DNA from: Madurella fahalii | Lineage: Eukaryota; Ascomycota; Sordariomycetes; Sordariales | NCBI GenBank assembly: GCA_029876055.1 | Contig: CM056876.1 | Span: forward strand, 3,286,001 to 3,350,000 | Direction of reading: 5' to 3' | Length of the DNA: 64,000 bases | Shown: in pieces, positions 1 through 10,410 of the stretch | Numbering within the stretch: position 1 is the first letter of the stretch | Layout: each line of letters starts with the position of its first letter | Notes under the pieces: generated by a model | What the model saw: only the letters and a program-made list of their open reading frames with translations | The model's database searches: none | What the model was told of the DNA's origin: nothing | Translations under genes and position numbers: made by a program

Positions 1-412
1 GGATGTTTGTCCAAGCCCGTAAATGATGACAAAAACCTCTCCATCAGTCGTTAGGAGATCTGGGTGAACGTCTGATTTCTTATCGAGTCGCCAAAACTTC
101 AACTTAGGTTCTTCAAACTTTTGCCACCATCCCAAATCTGAGACCGACATCGGATGCCGTCCGTCTGGATACGTGAGACGCTGCCGTGAACTGTTATATT
201 CTGGTTCGTAGGTGCCGAACTGTAGCCATGTCGTACCATCTGACGTATTTTGTATAAAACGGTTGGTATCCAGTGGCGAACATATAAGACGGTGGCTGAA
301 GCGTAGGTCGGATTTGATGTTGAGACCGATTTCTCTTAGGGTGAGATTTATATATTCTAGTTGTATCGGCTGTATATCGAGATGGCAAGCTGCTTTTGAA
401 AAAGGACAATTG

Positions 413-548
413 TGTCACGGGACCGGCTGAGGGCGCAGCCCCGGGTACGTGATATAAGCAAGTGGTGCGCAGCGTTCAATCACGGAGTGATTGAACTGGC
501 GGATCTTTTGGTTCATTGGCAGAGTGGTTTACTGCGCGCCCTCTTACA
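413..548 (+). repeat. Left LTR of the miniature element
   Basis: This 136-bp repeat starts TGTCAC and ends TTACA and is identical to 862-997. It contains a TATA-like sequence (452-457) about 25-30 nt upstream of 481, and a perfect 10-bp inverted repeat with a 3-nt centre at 474-496. If transcription starts near 481, the first 16 nt of the RNA would pair with 552-567. The start site is an inference. Confidence 0.85.
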
Positions 549-861
549 ATTGTTCAATCACTCCGTGGGTGCACTGGAGGTCCTGCGTTCAATTCGGCCA
601 GGTGCCGCATGTCGGCGGGCGAGATGCCCTTGAGAGTGGCGATTGACGTCAGGGTTCCCCTCCTTCGTTGGCGCTCACAGTGACGTATGACATGGTGGCG
701 GCGCGCTTCGCCCAAGGCCCTGCGGGGTGTGCGTGGTTTGGGTTCCCACCCACGGCGAGTCATACGGATCATTGGGGGTCTGACACTTGCCTGCTATCCT
801 TAGTGGTCGGAAGCCGCCGCGAAGGAGCTCGAGGGCGAGCTCTTCCAGAGGGGAGGATAGT

Positions 862-997
862 TGTCACGGGACCGGCTGAGGGCGCAGCCCCGGGTACGTG
901 ATATAAGCAAGTGGTGCGCAGCGTTCAATCACGGAGTGATTGAACTGGCGGATCTTTTGGTTCATTGGCAGAGTGGTTTACTGCGCGCCCTCTTACA
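862..997 (+). repeat. Right LTR of the miniature element
   Basis: It is identical over all 136 bases to 413-548, and the next base also matches. Perfect identity points to a recent insertion. Each repeat and the whole element are short, which may also let it escape repeat-induced mutation. It is followed directly by the second AATTG copy. Confidence 0.85.
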
Positions 998-1799
998 AAT
1001 TGACATTCGTAGTTATGTGCAGATCTACACGGTCTAACAATATACCGGTTTCTCGGCCGCATCTCTCAGAAATAGTTGACGTGTTGAATCAGCATTTCCG
1101 ATATTGCTCAGCAATGGCGTCACTTTGCTGCGTAGTACGCAATACCGGGCTAGCCCACGACTAGTCGGCTTTATCTTTAGCGTTATCACAGCCTTCCTAG
1201 GCTTTAGACTGTACAATAGGTGTTTCGAGGCCGCTAGTTAGGATCCATGGTAGTACTGCCTGAAGCGAGATAAAGGCCGCGATGTTGAGAATCGCTACTA
1301 CTCCAAAGAGAGGCGAAATAGTGTCGATCCAGACTTTGTAACTTCGATTTGACATGGTAGCACTCACGAGACCGGTTACAGCTTCCCACTGGGTAAGCTT
1401 AGTAAGAGTGCCAGGCTCGTTCTCGTCCGGGAATTGGACCGGCCGTGTCAATGCTCGTATGCTATCGCGCACGATATTCCATACTCGAGTCTACATATAG
1501 CTGAGAGTTACAGCAATGAATGCCAGGAAAGCAATAGTTTCACCGTCAGATAGTGTAAGTCGCTAACCAATGAGGATTAACTGGCTTTGGTCATGCCAGA
1601 GATATTTTTGAATATTATAATGCTCTTCAGTAACTATATTATCGTGGTATACAAGAGCAAGTCGCGTTGCGGAATCGAATGAAGACAGTTGCGATGTTGT
1701 ACTTGAGTAGAGGCAGCGGTTTCAAAGAAGTGACTGTATTGGGTACGTTTATCCTAGGGTGCCTGGGATGCTGCAACGGGATGGTGGTTTTCTTAGATT

Positions 1800-2240
1800 A
1801 GAACTGTTGATGGTAACCTAATTGGTGCTAGGGACCGCGGCTGGGATGTATTAAGCACAACAAATACAAAGTCAAAGTGAGCGACCCGGTACACTCTGGT
1901 GCCGTGTATTATGTATGTGCCCTTGAATAGAGAGAAGCGTTTAGTGCCTGATTATTAGATTAAATGTTTACTGCTTTTATTGCCGAGCTAGGCATACCAT
2001 CAAGCAGTGCCGCCTTCAGCTTTAAACACCAATACTAACAACGCCCCATATTAAACATAGCGCATTTTGTGTAACTGGGGTTTCGGTGTGCTAGATGTCT
2101 CCAATACATATATTCAGCTGGAGATAACACTGTCTCATCTCTACTTTATCTGGTAAAGACATCAAGATATGGGATATTACAGCCAAAGCTCTAGTAGCTT
2201 TGCAACGAGGTCTTAGGCCGGCTTTAAGCTATTAGCACAA
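1800..2240 (+). pseudogene. Relic of tandem WD40 repeats
   Basis: Two stretches read like WD40 units on the plus strand. From 1809 the frame gives DGNLIGARDRGWDVLST, close to the usual SPDGxxxASGSxDxxVRxWD pattern. From 2137 to 2235 another frame gives ISTLSGKDIKIWDITAKAL before a stop. GDNTV, also typical of these repeats, is read at about 2120-2134, and HSGAVYYV at about 1895-1918. The pieces lie in different frames with many stops and AT-rich bases, so this is not a working gene. Tandem WD40 repeats are common in NLR-like incompatibility genes of fungi, but no NACHT domain is visible here. That origin is a guess. Confidence 0.4.
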
Positions 2241-3299
2241 TATTAGAGAGGGAAGAGGGAGGGGATTGAGAACGCAACCTGAGTGGCTATCGCGGTGCTA
2301 GTGATATGCATACAATGTCTAGGTAAAACCATGTGCACTACGCAATACAGACAAAGGAATATAATTGCCTCGAACATGCTATCCAAATATTGACCTGTAT
2401 CTCTCACACAGTGCAATTAGTGCTGACATTGTAGATGATGAGATGAGTCTAGTAGTATCTTGAGATCTAACCAAGTTAAGGATTGTTAAAGCTTAGCTTA
2501 AGATATGGAATCACCTCAGTCGTACCTAATAGGGGTTAGTAAGTCCTGGTTACCCTCAGTGTCAGCATTGCTGAACAAGATTCTCACCATTGATGTTACC
2601 TTAGAGGGCTTGGGTCTGGTCTATTGGGTGCACACTTTGTTATATATATATAGTGCAGTTTTTCTACCTTCCTAGTTCGTCGAGGGGTAATCAGAATTTT
2701 GACCTTTTCCTATCTCTTTTACTTTGCAATAATTTTAGTCAGCGTCGAGGCTAATTAAAGTGTCCCGGATATTGGAGACTCGCAGATACTAACAGACTGA
2801 CTGGGAGGCCTATATAAGATATGTGCAGTTGTGGTGCCATGCCCTTGTTTTGACAGGTATGTGGATGTAAATGTGTATTCCTGTACCATCTTACTTGTAC
2901 ATGCCAATACTTACTGTCTCAAGAGCCGCAAATCGACACACGTAGGGAAAATGAGCCTCATGGACATACTGGCATAATCAAGCGAGGTTGAGTGGAATGA
3001 TGGGATGGTGTAACTGAAATTGAGATATAGCTGGCTAGCATTTTTTACGTGCATTGCAGGTAAGTGAAGATTTATTGTCGGGGCAAGGTTTTTTTTTTTT
3101 CCTTTCCTCCTCCCTCCCCCTTTCCCCCCCTTTTTTTCTCTTTTTTAAAGGAAGAAGGGGGGCGGGGGCGGGGCTGGGTGTTTGAACTGTTTCCGAATCA
3201 TGGCGCCGTATTGGGTAGGTTAGACACTCTATCAAGGAACCTTTAGTAACGTCGCATGCGGGCTGCGGTTGCGCCAACCCGCCCAGGCCGACTGCCAGG
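2241..3299. other. AT-richer region without a gene; pyrimidine tract
   Basis: No supported gene. The DNA is TA-rich up to about 2950 (for example alternating TA at 2641-2651). It is followed by a long T/C tract (about 3089-3146) and a short purine-rich stretch. Confidence 0.5.
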
Positions 3300-5500
3300 T
3301 TGTCACATTGGGGAATGTCGTTGGAGCTCGTCAGCATCGATGTTACCAAATGCCATTTCCCTTTCCCTTCCATTTGCAGACTTGACTTCAGGCTCTTCCC
3401 TGGTCATCCAAAGCAAAACAGCAATGGTGTGTTCTCAGTGTCTCTATGCCCTTTCGCGGCAGTAATCAGTCCGCTGGGTAATGAACCGGGACCTAATAAA
3501 ACTCCACACCATCCGACATACAGAAGCTCGAGGGAGGCCATTGGGCATGGATGCAGCGTTTGCGTTGCTTCCTGGGAGTCGCTAGGCTCTGAACAACAGA
3601 GTTTTCTCGTGAGCAGGAACCCAGCAGGAGCCGGGACTAAACTCCGGTGCTGGCGTCATCAGTCCTTGGAGGGAACCTATCTTGCGCAAATCTACGCGCC
3701 TGAAGCAAACTTCGACTCGTGTTTATTCTTTCTCGAGCCCGTCAACGGTGAGATAGTGCCGTCTTGGCCACCCTCGCCACTAGCTGACCACACCACAGAT
3801 GCCGACAAGCACCCTATCGCTCTCACCCACCATACGCGATCCCGCGAAACCCTGGCTTCGGCCAAACGGTGGGTTACCCACTGTTCCCAACACCATAAAA
3901 AATGTAAATCGAGTTCGGTTGACGGTGTTTGGTACCCAACGCGTCTCCTTGATTTGGCCCGGTCAACGACACCGAGCTGTCGTCGGATCAAACGGTAATC
4001 CTCATCGAAACGGCAAGGAGAACTCCGGATGGGCGATACTCGACCTTATTCCATCGCTGTGGGTCGGCAGAGCACATGAAGTTGACCAAGAACACACATC
4101 TCCAACTCTCGAAAGGAGTTCCACTAGAATTGTTGCCGCAGCTCATCTAGGATGCTATCTTCATTTCTCTTGAACTAGGTGTCAGCTACCTTTGGATCGA
4201 CTTGCTCTGTATCTGCCAAGAGATATGGCGGACTGGTAGCGTGAGTCTTTCTAATGCACGAGGTTTACTCGAATGGTTTCTGCAATATCTCGGCTAGCGA
4301 CGCAAATGGCTGCTCCGAGTCTATGTTCAGCTCCCGAAATCCGGGCGTAGTTCTTCCGCAGGTCATTGAACTGAAGATTGGCGATCAGCATAGCGACGTA
4401 AACCGTACGAAGCTATTTCGCGTCTTTGACGACTCCTTGTGGGATACGAACGTCATCAAAGCACTCGTCAATACGCTCGCTTGGGTCTTCCAAGAGCGCT
4501 TCCTTTCGCCTCGCGTCATCCAGTTCGGCAAAAGACTGTTAACTTGGGACTGCCTAAAGGGGCCGGCGGCCGAGATCTTCCCGGACGGTCTCCCCGATCT
4601 CCGCCAGAGATCGTCTTCCGGGTCTTTCAAGAGCTTCGATCCGTCCGGGGTAGCTTCGGAATATTCTTACTTCAATGCCGTATGTCCCGTTAGGGGCATC
4701 TTGTAAGGTCGTACACCGCCTGTGCCTTGACCTTTCCCAGCGGCAAGCTTATTGCTTTCTGTGGTGTCGCGAAACACATGGCTGGGTTTTTGAAAGATGG
4801 ATACGTCGCGGGTATGTGGCGCCGCTATCTCGAGGGTGAGCTTCTCTGGTACGTGGAGAAGGATACACTGGGCCGGAAATCCTCACGATCTGCTGAGTAC
4901 CGTGCGCTCTCCTGGTCTTGGGCATCGATTGATGGCCGGGTGAGTCCGGGAACGGCCAACGTCGAGCACTCACTTATCAAAGTTGAAGAGGTGCATCTTG
5001 ATTATCGGACTGGTGGTGAAACAGGGGAAGTAACGGGCGGATGGCTCCGGTTACGTGGTGTACTTAAGAGGTTAAGGCTTGTTCGCAATACCTTCACCCG
5101 GCGGAACAGAATCGATATTGGGTGGGATATGTTTCTCGGGGGCGTCAAAGTGACCATCCCGGAGGAAGAGTTGGGATTGAGGGCTCCGCTATTCGTTCTG
5201 CTCGATGTTCATCAGGAAGACTTTGATGAAGAGAACGCGAACGAGCTGCTGTTCACCATGTGCGCCCGGAAGAATAATAGGCGGTGGCAAGAAAATGGGG
5301 ACCTCGGGTACAACGCAATGTACATCTTGCTTTTCAGGCTCGTCAACTGGGAAAAAGCTGTCTTTGAGCGCATCGGCGTCGCTTTAACGTTGGGCCAAGA
5401 GGTAGAAGAGACGATATTGAAGATACAAAGCCCTTCTAATGCTCCGCCAGCACCATGTCTTGAATACCGGGACGGGATGCATTCTATTTGCCTTGTTTAA
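3300..5500 (+). pseudogene. HET-domain (heterokaryon incompatibility) pseudogene
   Basis: HET proteins trigger cell death when incompatible fungal strains fuse. The family's landmarks occur in order: AKRWVTHCSQHHKKC and PTRLLDL (about 3865-3955), GSAEHMKLTK (about 4054-4090), GVSYLWIDLLCICQE (about 4170-4215), MHEVYSNGFCNISASDA (from 4254), NTLAWVFQERFLSPRV (about 4470-4520), TFPSGKLIAFCGVAKHMAG (from 4730), YVAGMWRRYL and LSWSWASIDG. They are spread over three frame changes (about 3954, 4251 and 4690) and an in-frame TAG (4148-4150) between conserved residues, where an intron cannot explain it. The usual SHCWG motif reads FHRCG. The last segment (4694-5500) is open to a normal stop. The 5' limit is uncertain; the HET match is firm only from about 3840. 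It could be an assembly error only if all breaks were wrong. Confidence 0.88.
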
Positions 5501-5973
5501 GGCGGATTCCAGTTCAGATTGCTTAGATGTCGAATAAATTGAATAAATTTCCCGAGGCTATAGGGAGATGTTACTATTAATACTGAGAAAATCTTGCTTG
5601 ACATATCACCTTCAACTCGGCTCTGACTGCGAACTCTCGATCCTACGAGATAATTCCCGGTCGAAAATCTTCTCACACTTGCGCCCCTGCGTATTTTGAA
5701 ATCACTTTTACAACAGCAGCTACAACGCGGTCAAACTTGGCCCGAATTGAAAACCGACTTAGTCAAATTGAAGCTCTTCGGCTGGGCTTCAATACTTGAA
5801 CCAAGTATTAGCTTTGCACTATACGCACTGCAGCAAGCCGTTTTAGTCATGGACTGGATCAGCCTATTATCAACTTCTACGACATCCTCTTCCACGTAAC
5901 CCTAGGAATGCGACAAGCGGCCATAGTTAGAGTCCCTACTGTATCTATAATCTTCATGCTAATCAGAATCTGC
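5501..5973. other. Intergenic, no gene seen
   Basis: Between the HET relic and the convergent thioesterase gene. A 67-codon open frame at 5696-5899 has no recognisable feature and no splice context, so I do not call it. Confidence 0.5.
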
Positions 5974-6525
5974 TCAGAGTTTGCTAGTCTGCTTCTCAAC
6001 CTGGATACGTTCTAAGCCCTGGCGTAGAGTAGAATTCATGCCTTTGGCATTTGGCCTCCCAGTCTCCCTGTCAACAAAGACCTGGATAAACTCGCCCACA
6101 GACTTAGCAGCTTCCTGTCCCTTCTCGAAAAGAGCTATCTCGTATGTAACGCTGGAATTACCAATGTGGTTGACACGAAGGGCCAGTTCCGCGCAGGCGG
6201 GAAATGAGATGGAAGCGAAATAGTCATTGTGGGAGTGGACGACCATGCCATATTGGGGGGAGCTCGGGGGATGAAGTCCGCAGTGCTCCATCAAATACGT
6301 GTTGATGACCGAGTCGTAAAGAAAGTTGTAGATGGAATTGTTCATGTGGTCGTACATGTCGTTGTCACTCCTGATCCTTGCTGTTAGTTTGGCCTGGCAA
6401 GACACAGCGCACAGGCTGGCCAGTCGCGATGGGTTCTTTGACCGTTCTCACCATCGGGTCCTATATTCCAGGATATAGCGGTAATCCGCCCTGATGCGGC
6501 TTTTCAGCCGGTTGATGTCTGTCAT
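5974..6525 (-). CDS. Hotdog-fold acyl-CoA thioesterase-like protein (4HBT family)
   Basis: Two exons, 6525-6452 and 6370-5974, give 156 residues. The intron (6451-6371) starts GTGAGA, ends CAG and splits the Trp codon of TRWSDNDMYDHMNN. This motif is the conserved N-terminal part of fungal thioesterase-superfamily proteins, with the Asp/Asn-rich region near the active site. It is followed by VHSHNDYFASISFP and GNSSVTYEIALFEKG, also typical. The family hydrolyses acyl-CoA thioesters; the substrate cannot be read from the sequence. The ATG at 6525 is the first one in frame shortly before the conserved block. A longer N-terminus, such as a mitochondrial presequence, could be encoded upstream. 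Confidence 0.82.
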
Positions 6526-6960
6526 GGAGAGACGAACGCGTCGCAGGTGTTTAGCAGAATTGGGAGAACAAAACCCGTCTTAAAATGGAGCGTGATGACG
6601 GCTTCTCCTCTTGTGTTGACAAACGACCGACTAGGTCTTGGGTTTGTTCTTAGGACCTTGAGGGGAGGCTACGGCCGGATAGTGGATGCCGAGGCTATCC
6701 GTTCAGTCGGCGGTCCCTTGCAGGCTCGAGCCGAGGAGATGGTGAGGCCCCTGGTTCCTGCGCCATCTTGCCAGTGCTCACCGCCCAATTTTTCTGATGG
6801 GCAGAAACAGCGCTGGTGTCGCTAAGCCAGCAGACCCAACTTCCATCCAGGCCCACGCCATTCGACCACTACCCATTATTACAAAATCGCTGCCGAAACG
6901 TGATCACCGACACTGGCTACATTCAGGCCACTGCTAGGACTTGCCGCGCAGCGCCGGCAG
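6526..6960. other. Divergent intergenic region
   Basis: Separates the minus-strand thioesterase from the plus-strand pseudouridine synthase and probably holds both promoters. A missing 5' exon of the thioesterase could lie here. I see no other gene. Confidence 0.5.
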
Positions 6961-8373
6961 ATGGCGGCTCCTCTCGATCGCCTCGTCGCGTCAGGCACAC
7001 CACAGGCGTCGTCGGACGCCCCCGTCACGCCCGAACCCGGCTCAGTGCTCCCGCTACCGGCGCCCTCGTGGCCCTTGCCACGGCCTTATTACGTCGAGGA
7101 CGGTCTACGCCGCGTCACCCCGTATTTTTACACATACAACACATGGTGCAAAGAGAGATGGCGAGGCCGGCAGCTGCTTGATGTCTTCGAGAGCGAGTTT
7201 CGGGACCGACCACTAGAGTACTATCGCGCAGCGATGGAGTCTGGACAGGTCGCTGTCAACGGCAAGACAGTGGGCCCGCACTATGTCCTCAAGAACGGGG
7301 ACCTCGTTTCTCACACGACGCATCGTCATGAGCCGCCCGTCACTGCCGAGCCCATTAACGTCATTCACGAGGATGATGATATGGTCGTCATCAACAAGCC
7401 GTCGGGCGTGCCTGTTCACCCCGCCGGCCGCTACAACTTCAATTCGGTTGTTGAGATCATGAAGGCCGAAAGAGGCTCGAGCTTTGCACCACATCCCTGT
7501 AACAGGCTCGACAGGCTCACGAGTGGTATTATGTTCATCGCTAAACATGCTAAGGCAGCCGATCACCTAGGAGCCCAGATTCTGCAACGCAGCGTTCGCA
7601 AGGAGTATGTTGCCCGCGTGATCGGCAGGTTTCCCGACGGCGAAGTGGTTTGCAACCAGCCCATCCTCCAGATCTCGCCCAAACTGGGATTGAATCGTGT
7701 GCGAGCCAACGGGAAGGCTGCCAAAACCGTCTTTAAGCGTCTGGCCTACTATCCACCGGCTGGGGAACGAGATGAGGAGTCCTCTGTGGCTGAGCAGCCC
7801 GAGGCATCCACCCCACAAGATGGCAGGCGCAAGCGGGATGAGGGATACTCGATTGTCCGATGTTTGCCTGTGACAGGCAGGACGCATCAGCTTCGAGTCC
7901 ACTTGCAGTTCTTGGGACACCCGATACAAAACGACCCCATCTATGCCAACCAAAAAGTCTGGGGTATCGATCTAGGCTGTAACGACGCCGATGCGATCCG
8001 GAACAGCGACGAGGACATCATCACTCGCCTCTCGCGCATGGGCAAAGACCAAGTTGCGGATGCTGTGGCTTATCATGACGAGATGGTGGACGATTACTAC
8101 AAGAAGAAAGCCGAGAAGATGTCGGGTGAGGTTTGTAGCCTTTGCAAGACACCGCTCTATACCGACCCCGGAGAACAAGAACTCTCCCTTTGGCTTCACA
8201 GCCTCCGATACGAGGATGCCGAGGGAGCATGGAGCTATACCAGCCCCTTGCCTTCCTGGGCGTTGCCGTCAAAAGGGAGGAGCGGGCCGACGCAGGTTGG
8301 TAGCATGGAAGATTTGGTGGACGCTGCGGGGACCGACACCGTTGGGCGACGCTGCCCGCCTGCTACGGCATAG
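6961..8373 (+). CDS. PUS9: tRNA pseudouridine synthase, RluA family (Pus9-like)
   Basis: A single exon of 470 residues. After a Pro-rich N-terminus, residues about 68-125 resemble an S4-like RNA-binding segment (GRQLLDVFESEF, VNGKTVGPHYVLKNGD). The catalytic domain follows, with the active-site motif NRLDRLTSG around Asp184, which attacks the target uridine. INKPSGVPVHPAGR and CLPVTGRTHQLRVHLQFLGHPI are further hallmarks. A C-terminal Cys pair (C392, C395) and a PLYTDP / LWLHSLRYED segment match fungal Pus8/Pus9-type enzymes, which modify U32 of cytosolic or mitochondrial tRNA. The deaminase domain found in yeast Rib2/Pus8 is absent, favouring Pus9. No clear mitochondrial presequence is seen, so location is open. 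Confidence 0.88.
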   Translation: MAAPLDRLVASGTPQASSDAPVTPEPGSVLPLPAPSWPLPRPYYVEDGLRRVTPYFYTYNTWCKERWRGRQLLDVFESEFRDRPLEYYRAAMESGQVAVNGKTVGPHYVLKNGDLVSHTTHRHEPPVTAEPINVIHEDDDMVVINKPSGVPVHPAGRYNFNSVVEIMKAERGSSFAPHPCNRLDRLTSGIMFIAKHAKAADHLGAQILQRSVRKEYVARVIGRFPDGEVVCNQPILQISPKLGLNRVRANGKAAKTVFKRLAYYPPAGERDEESSVAEQPEASTPQDGRRKRDEGYSIVRCLPVTGRTHQLRVHLQFLGHPIQNDPIYANQKVWGIDLGCNDADAIRNSDEDIITRLSRMGKDQVADAVAYHDEMVDDYYKKKAEKMSGEVCSLCKTPLYTDPGEQELSLWLHSLRYEDAEGAWSYTSPLPSWALPSKGRSGPTQVGSMEDLVDAAGTDTVGRRCPPATA

Positions 8374-10410
8374 GAAGACGACCCGTGGGTTTCTCTTGTG
8401 CGTTGTGGTGAAGATACTCGCTCGATGTCACCATTTTCTGACTTGAAAATCGTCTTCAAGACCAGGGCGTGCGGTCCTGCGGATCATCCGTAGTCACCCA
8501 ACATCAAAGGAAAGCTGGCAGCGGAATGACCGTAAGCTGTATGTTTACTTCCTGCAGCACTTCCCGTCCACCATCATCTGTTCCAGTTTGTCGGCGGTAC
8601 TTGGTCGTGGAAACGGGTTGCAGACCCGCTAATTCAGCGTAGTCAGTTTCCACGGCGGAAAACCGGCTTCTGTTGGGAGAGGATTCGGCCGACTTGAACA
8701 TAGGCGCAAGCTGGGAGAGAAAGCGCCCAGGGTCGCCATGATTAGGACCAAGTTGGGTTGCATCGGTATCTCAAGAGAAGCTCGCTCGCGTCTGACGCAT
8801 CCCTGGGCCGATACCTCTTGAAGCAATGAGGTGTCGGGTCCCGTTTACCCACGGCGGGATAACTTTATTGCGGAGACTGTATTAGCAACAACCAAGCCTA
8901 TGCACGCGTCGTGTGTTGCCAGCTCGGCACCAACCACACATCGTCTAAGAGCCATTGCGAAAGAGACGAGCGTTCCCGAGCGCATATCGCAAGTAGGGTT
9001 CCGTGTTGTGGCAGGCGTTCAGTCCTGGTCCTTGCTAGGTTTAGGACCTGGATTTTCCGTGTGCCAGTCCCCGATGCAAAGCTCTGCTTTCCGCGTATCC
9101 CAGACGGCGTCGGGCAAACCAACATCCAGGTGTTCCTGTATTACGATGTAGGGTAAGGAGCCCATTTCCGAGCATCTCTTGTCTCTCGAAAAATTCATCA
9201 TCCTGCGACGTATCTGTCCGAGCTTTCTCCTCGTACAACGCATACGTAACACCAGGCGATCTAGTACTGACGTTCTAGGGCGTACACAGACGTCCCCTTT
9301 CGGTCGGCGACCATCCGAAACATAGACACCGGACCATGCTATCCACGGGGCGGAGGCAATGCTCCCAAGCAGCTTGTGTTTCACGTTTACTCTTCTCTCG
9401 CCATTTCCTTCTGCGAGATTCGAACCACCACCAGCCATTCCGCCTAGGCTACCGGAAATCGCCGTAGGACTCCACGAAAAGCCTGCAACCCTTGGCAGGG
9501 TTAAGCCACGTAAAGGAAGACAGCGGCGTTCGATGACAGGTGACGATGGGGTAGGTCTTAACGCACGGGACATTGCTCGCCCTGGTGGATCCAGACCCAG
9601 TCGCCGAAATCGATCTGCCGTGGGGGAATTCCTGTTCTTGCATCGTGCCACACAGTGTGCTTTTGTAGAGTCTCCGCAGACCCGTTTAGCACGTCAGCCA
9701 TAGACTGAATTGTCGGGGACGGGGGTCAGTCTTCCACATTAGAGGCGAAATTTAAATCTTGTAACCCAGAACGGGCGCCATTTTCTGCGAAATCCTAGAA
9801 GATAACCGCACACTCATCACCGGCGTCCCTTGGCCGGGGAGCGCCAGGCATTGATGGCGGTATCGAGGAGCTCGCATCAATAAGATCGACAATGATAGAA
9901 CCACGGCGTGCGGACCGAAAAGGCTGCCAGCTCCGGGACCCTCGACCACCGCCCCCGTTCATTTTGCCTCAACGCCGTGTGTTCGCAGGTCGCGGTTGGG
10001 CCGGCCGGCGGACACCCCGCGCTCACGCCAGGATGAGCTGGTAGGATTAATGGGGCGAGATTGTTCTGCCCTGGCTTGTAGGTACATGGCCTGCGCTGGC
10101 ATCTGGCACGCTGGGCGGAATTCTCCACAAAGTGCGTGGATTGACTATCTGGAAGGAGGTTGATCTCAGCCCTGGGGACCATGAGCGGGCCCGGCGTTTA
10201 CTGGATTTCTCTGGGTCCCGGAGCATCCTGGGCGCCACAGATTTCCTATTTCTATATTCCGCGGTCGCCCTGCCCCGCGGACGTGTTGTCGTTTGACTAG
10301 AGTTCGTGTCTCAGCCGCCTCGTCTTCTTGACGTATTCTTTAGTCGCTTTCTCACAAGGTCTGACGATCACCGCGGTTATCTGACTACCAGCATTCCGAA
10401 AAGTTCAACC
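8374..10410. other. Long gene-poor intergenic region
   Basis: About 2 kb between the pseudouridine synthase and the bZIP gene. A minus-strand open frame of 210 codons (9651-9019) is the longest, but it has no recognisable domain, so I do not call it. Confidence 0.5.

Larger units (their letters stand above)
413..997 (+). mobile_element. TRIM-like miniature LTR retroelement with intact TSD
   Basis: Two identical 136-bp direct repeats (413-548 and 862-997) begin with TG and end with CA. They flank a 313-bp internal region without a convincing coding frame. The 5-bp sequence AATTG lies immediately outside both ends (408-412 and 998-1002), a target-site duplication. A purine run (847-857) sits just upstream of the right repeat, where a polypurine tract belongs. 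No tRNA-type primer site follows the left repeat. Instead 552-567 is the exact reverse complement of 481-496 in the repeat, which suggests self-priming. Structure and size match terminal-repeat retrotransposons in miniature, which are non-autonomous and need a partner's reverse transcriptase and integrase. The orientation given rests on the polypurine tract and primer site. Confidence 0.85.
1..1640 (-). pseudogene. Partial, decayed gene of unknown function, interrupted by a miniature LTR element
   Basis: The minus strand keeps protein-like reading across this stretch and runs off the window at base 1. The last visible exon (369-1) is open for 123 codons and reads as a soluble segment with motifs such as DGRHPMSVSDLGWW. 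It joins in phase through a likely intron (1045-370) to an upstream exon ending at 1046 (reading QLFLRDAAEKP). Further upstream, 1472-1197 encodes a charged segment followed by a hydrophobic helix (ISPLFGVVAILNIAAFI). A second hydrophobic helix lies at about 1560-1495. Two TAG codons (1493-1491 and 1565-1563) break the upstream part in the same frame, and both fit C-to-T or G-to-A changes. The intron would be 86 nt without the inserted element. I do not recognise the family. A membrane protein is an inference from the two hydrophobic segments. Confidence 0.5.

Noticed and set aside
3300..3998. Independent 232-codon gene
   Set aside because: Its end carries the N-terminal HET landmarks, and the frame continues into the HET relic after a one-base loss.
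6961..8373. Bifunctional Rib2-type pseudouridine synthase with riboflavin deaminase
   Set aside because: No deaminase zinc motif (HAE / PCxxC) in the 470 residues; the reading ends after the synthase C-terminal region.
9412..9424. Sequence resembling a tRNA B-box (GGTTCGAATCT on the minus strand)
   Set aside because: No A-box at proper spacing and no cloverleaf can be formed.
9019..9651. 210-codon minus-strand frame in a gene-poor region
   Set aside because: Part of it looks protein-like, but there is no known domain, no splice support and no consistent composition. It could be chance in GC-rich DNA.
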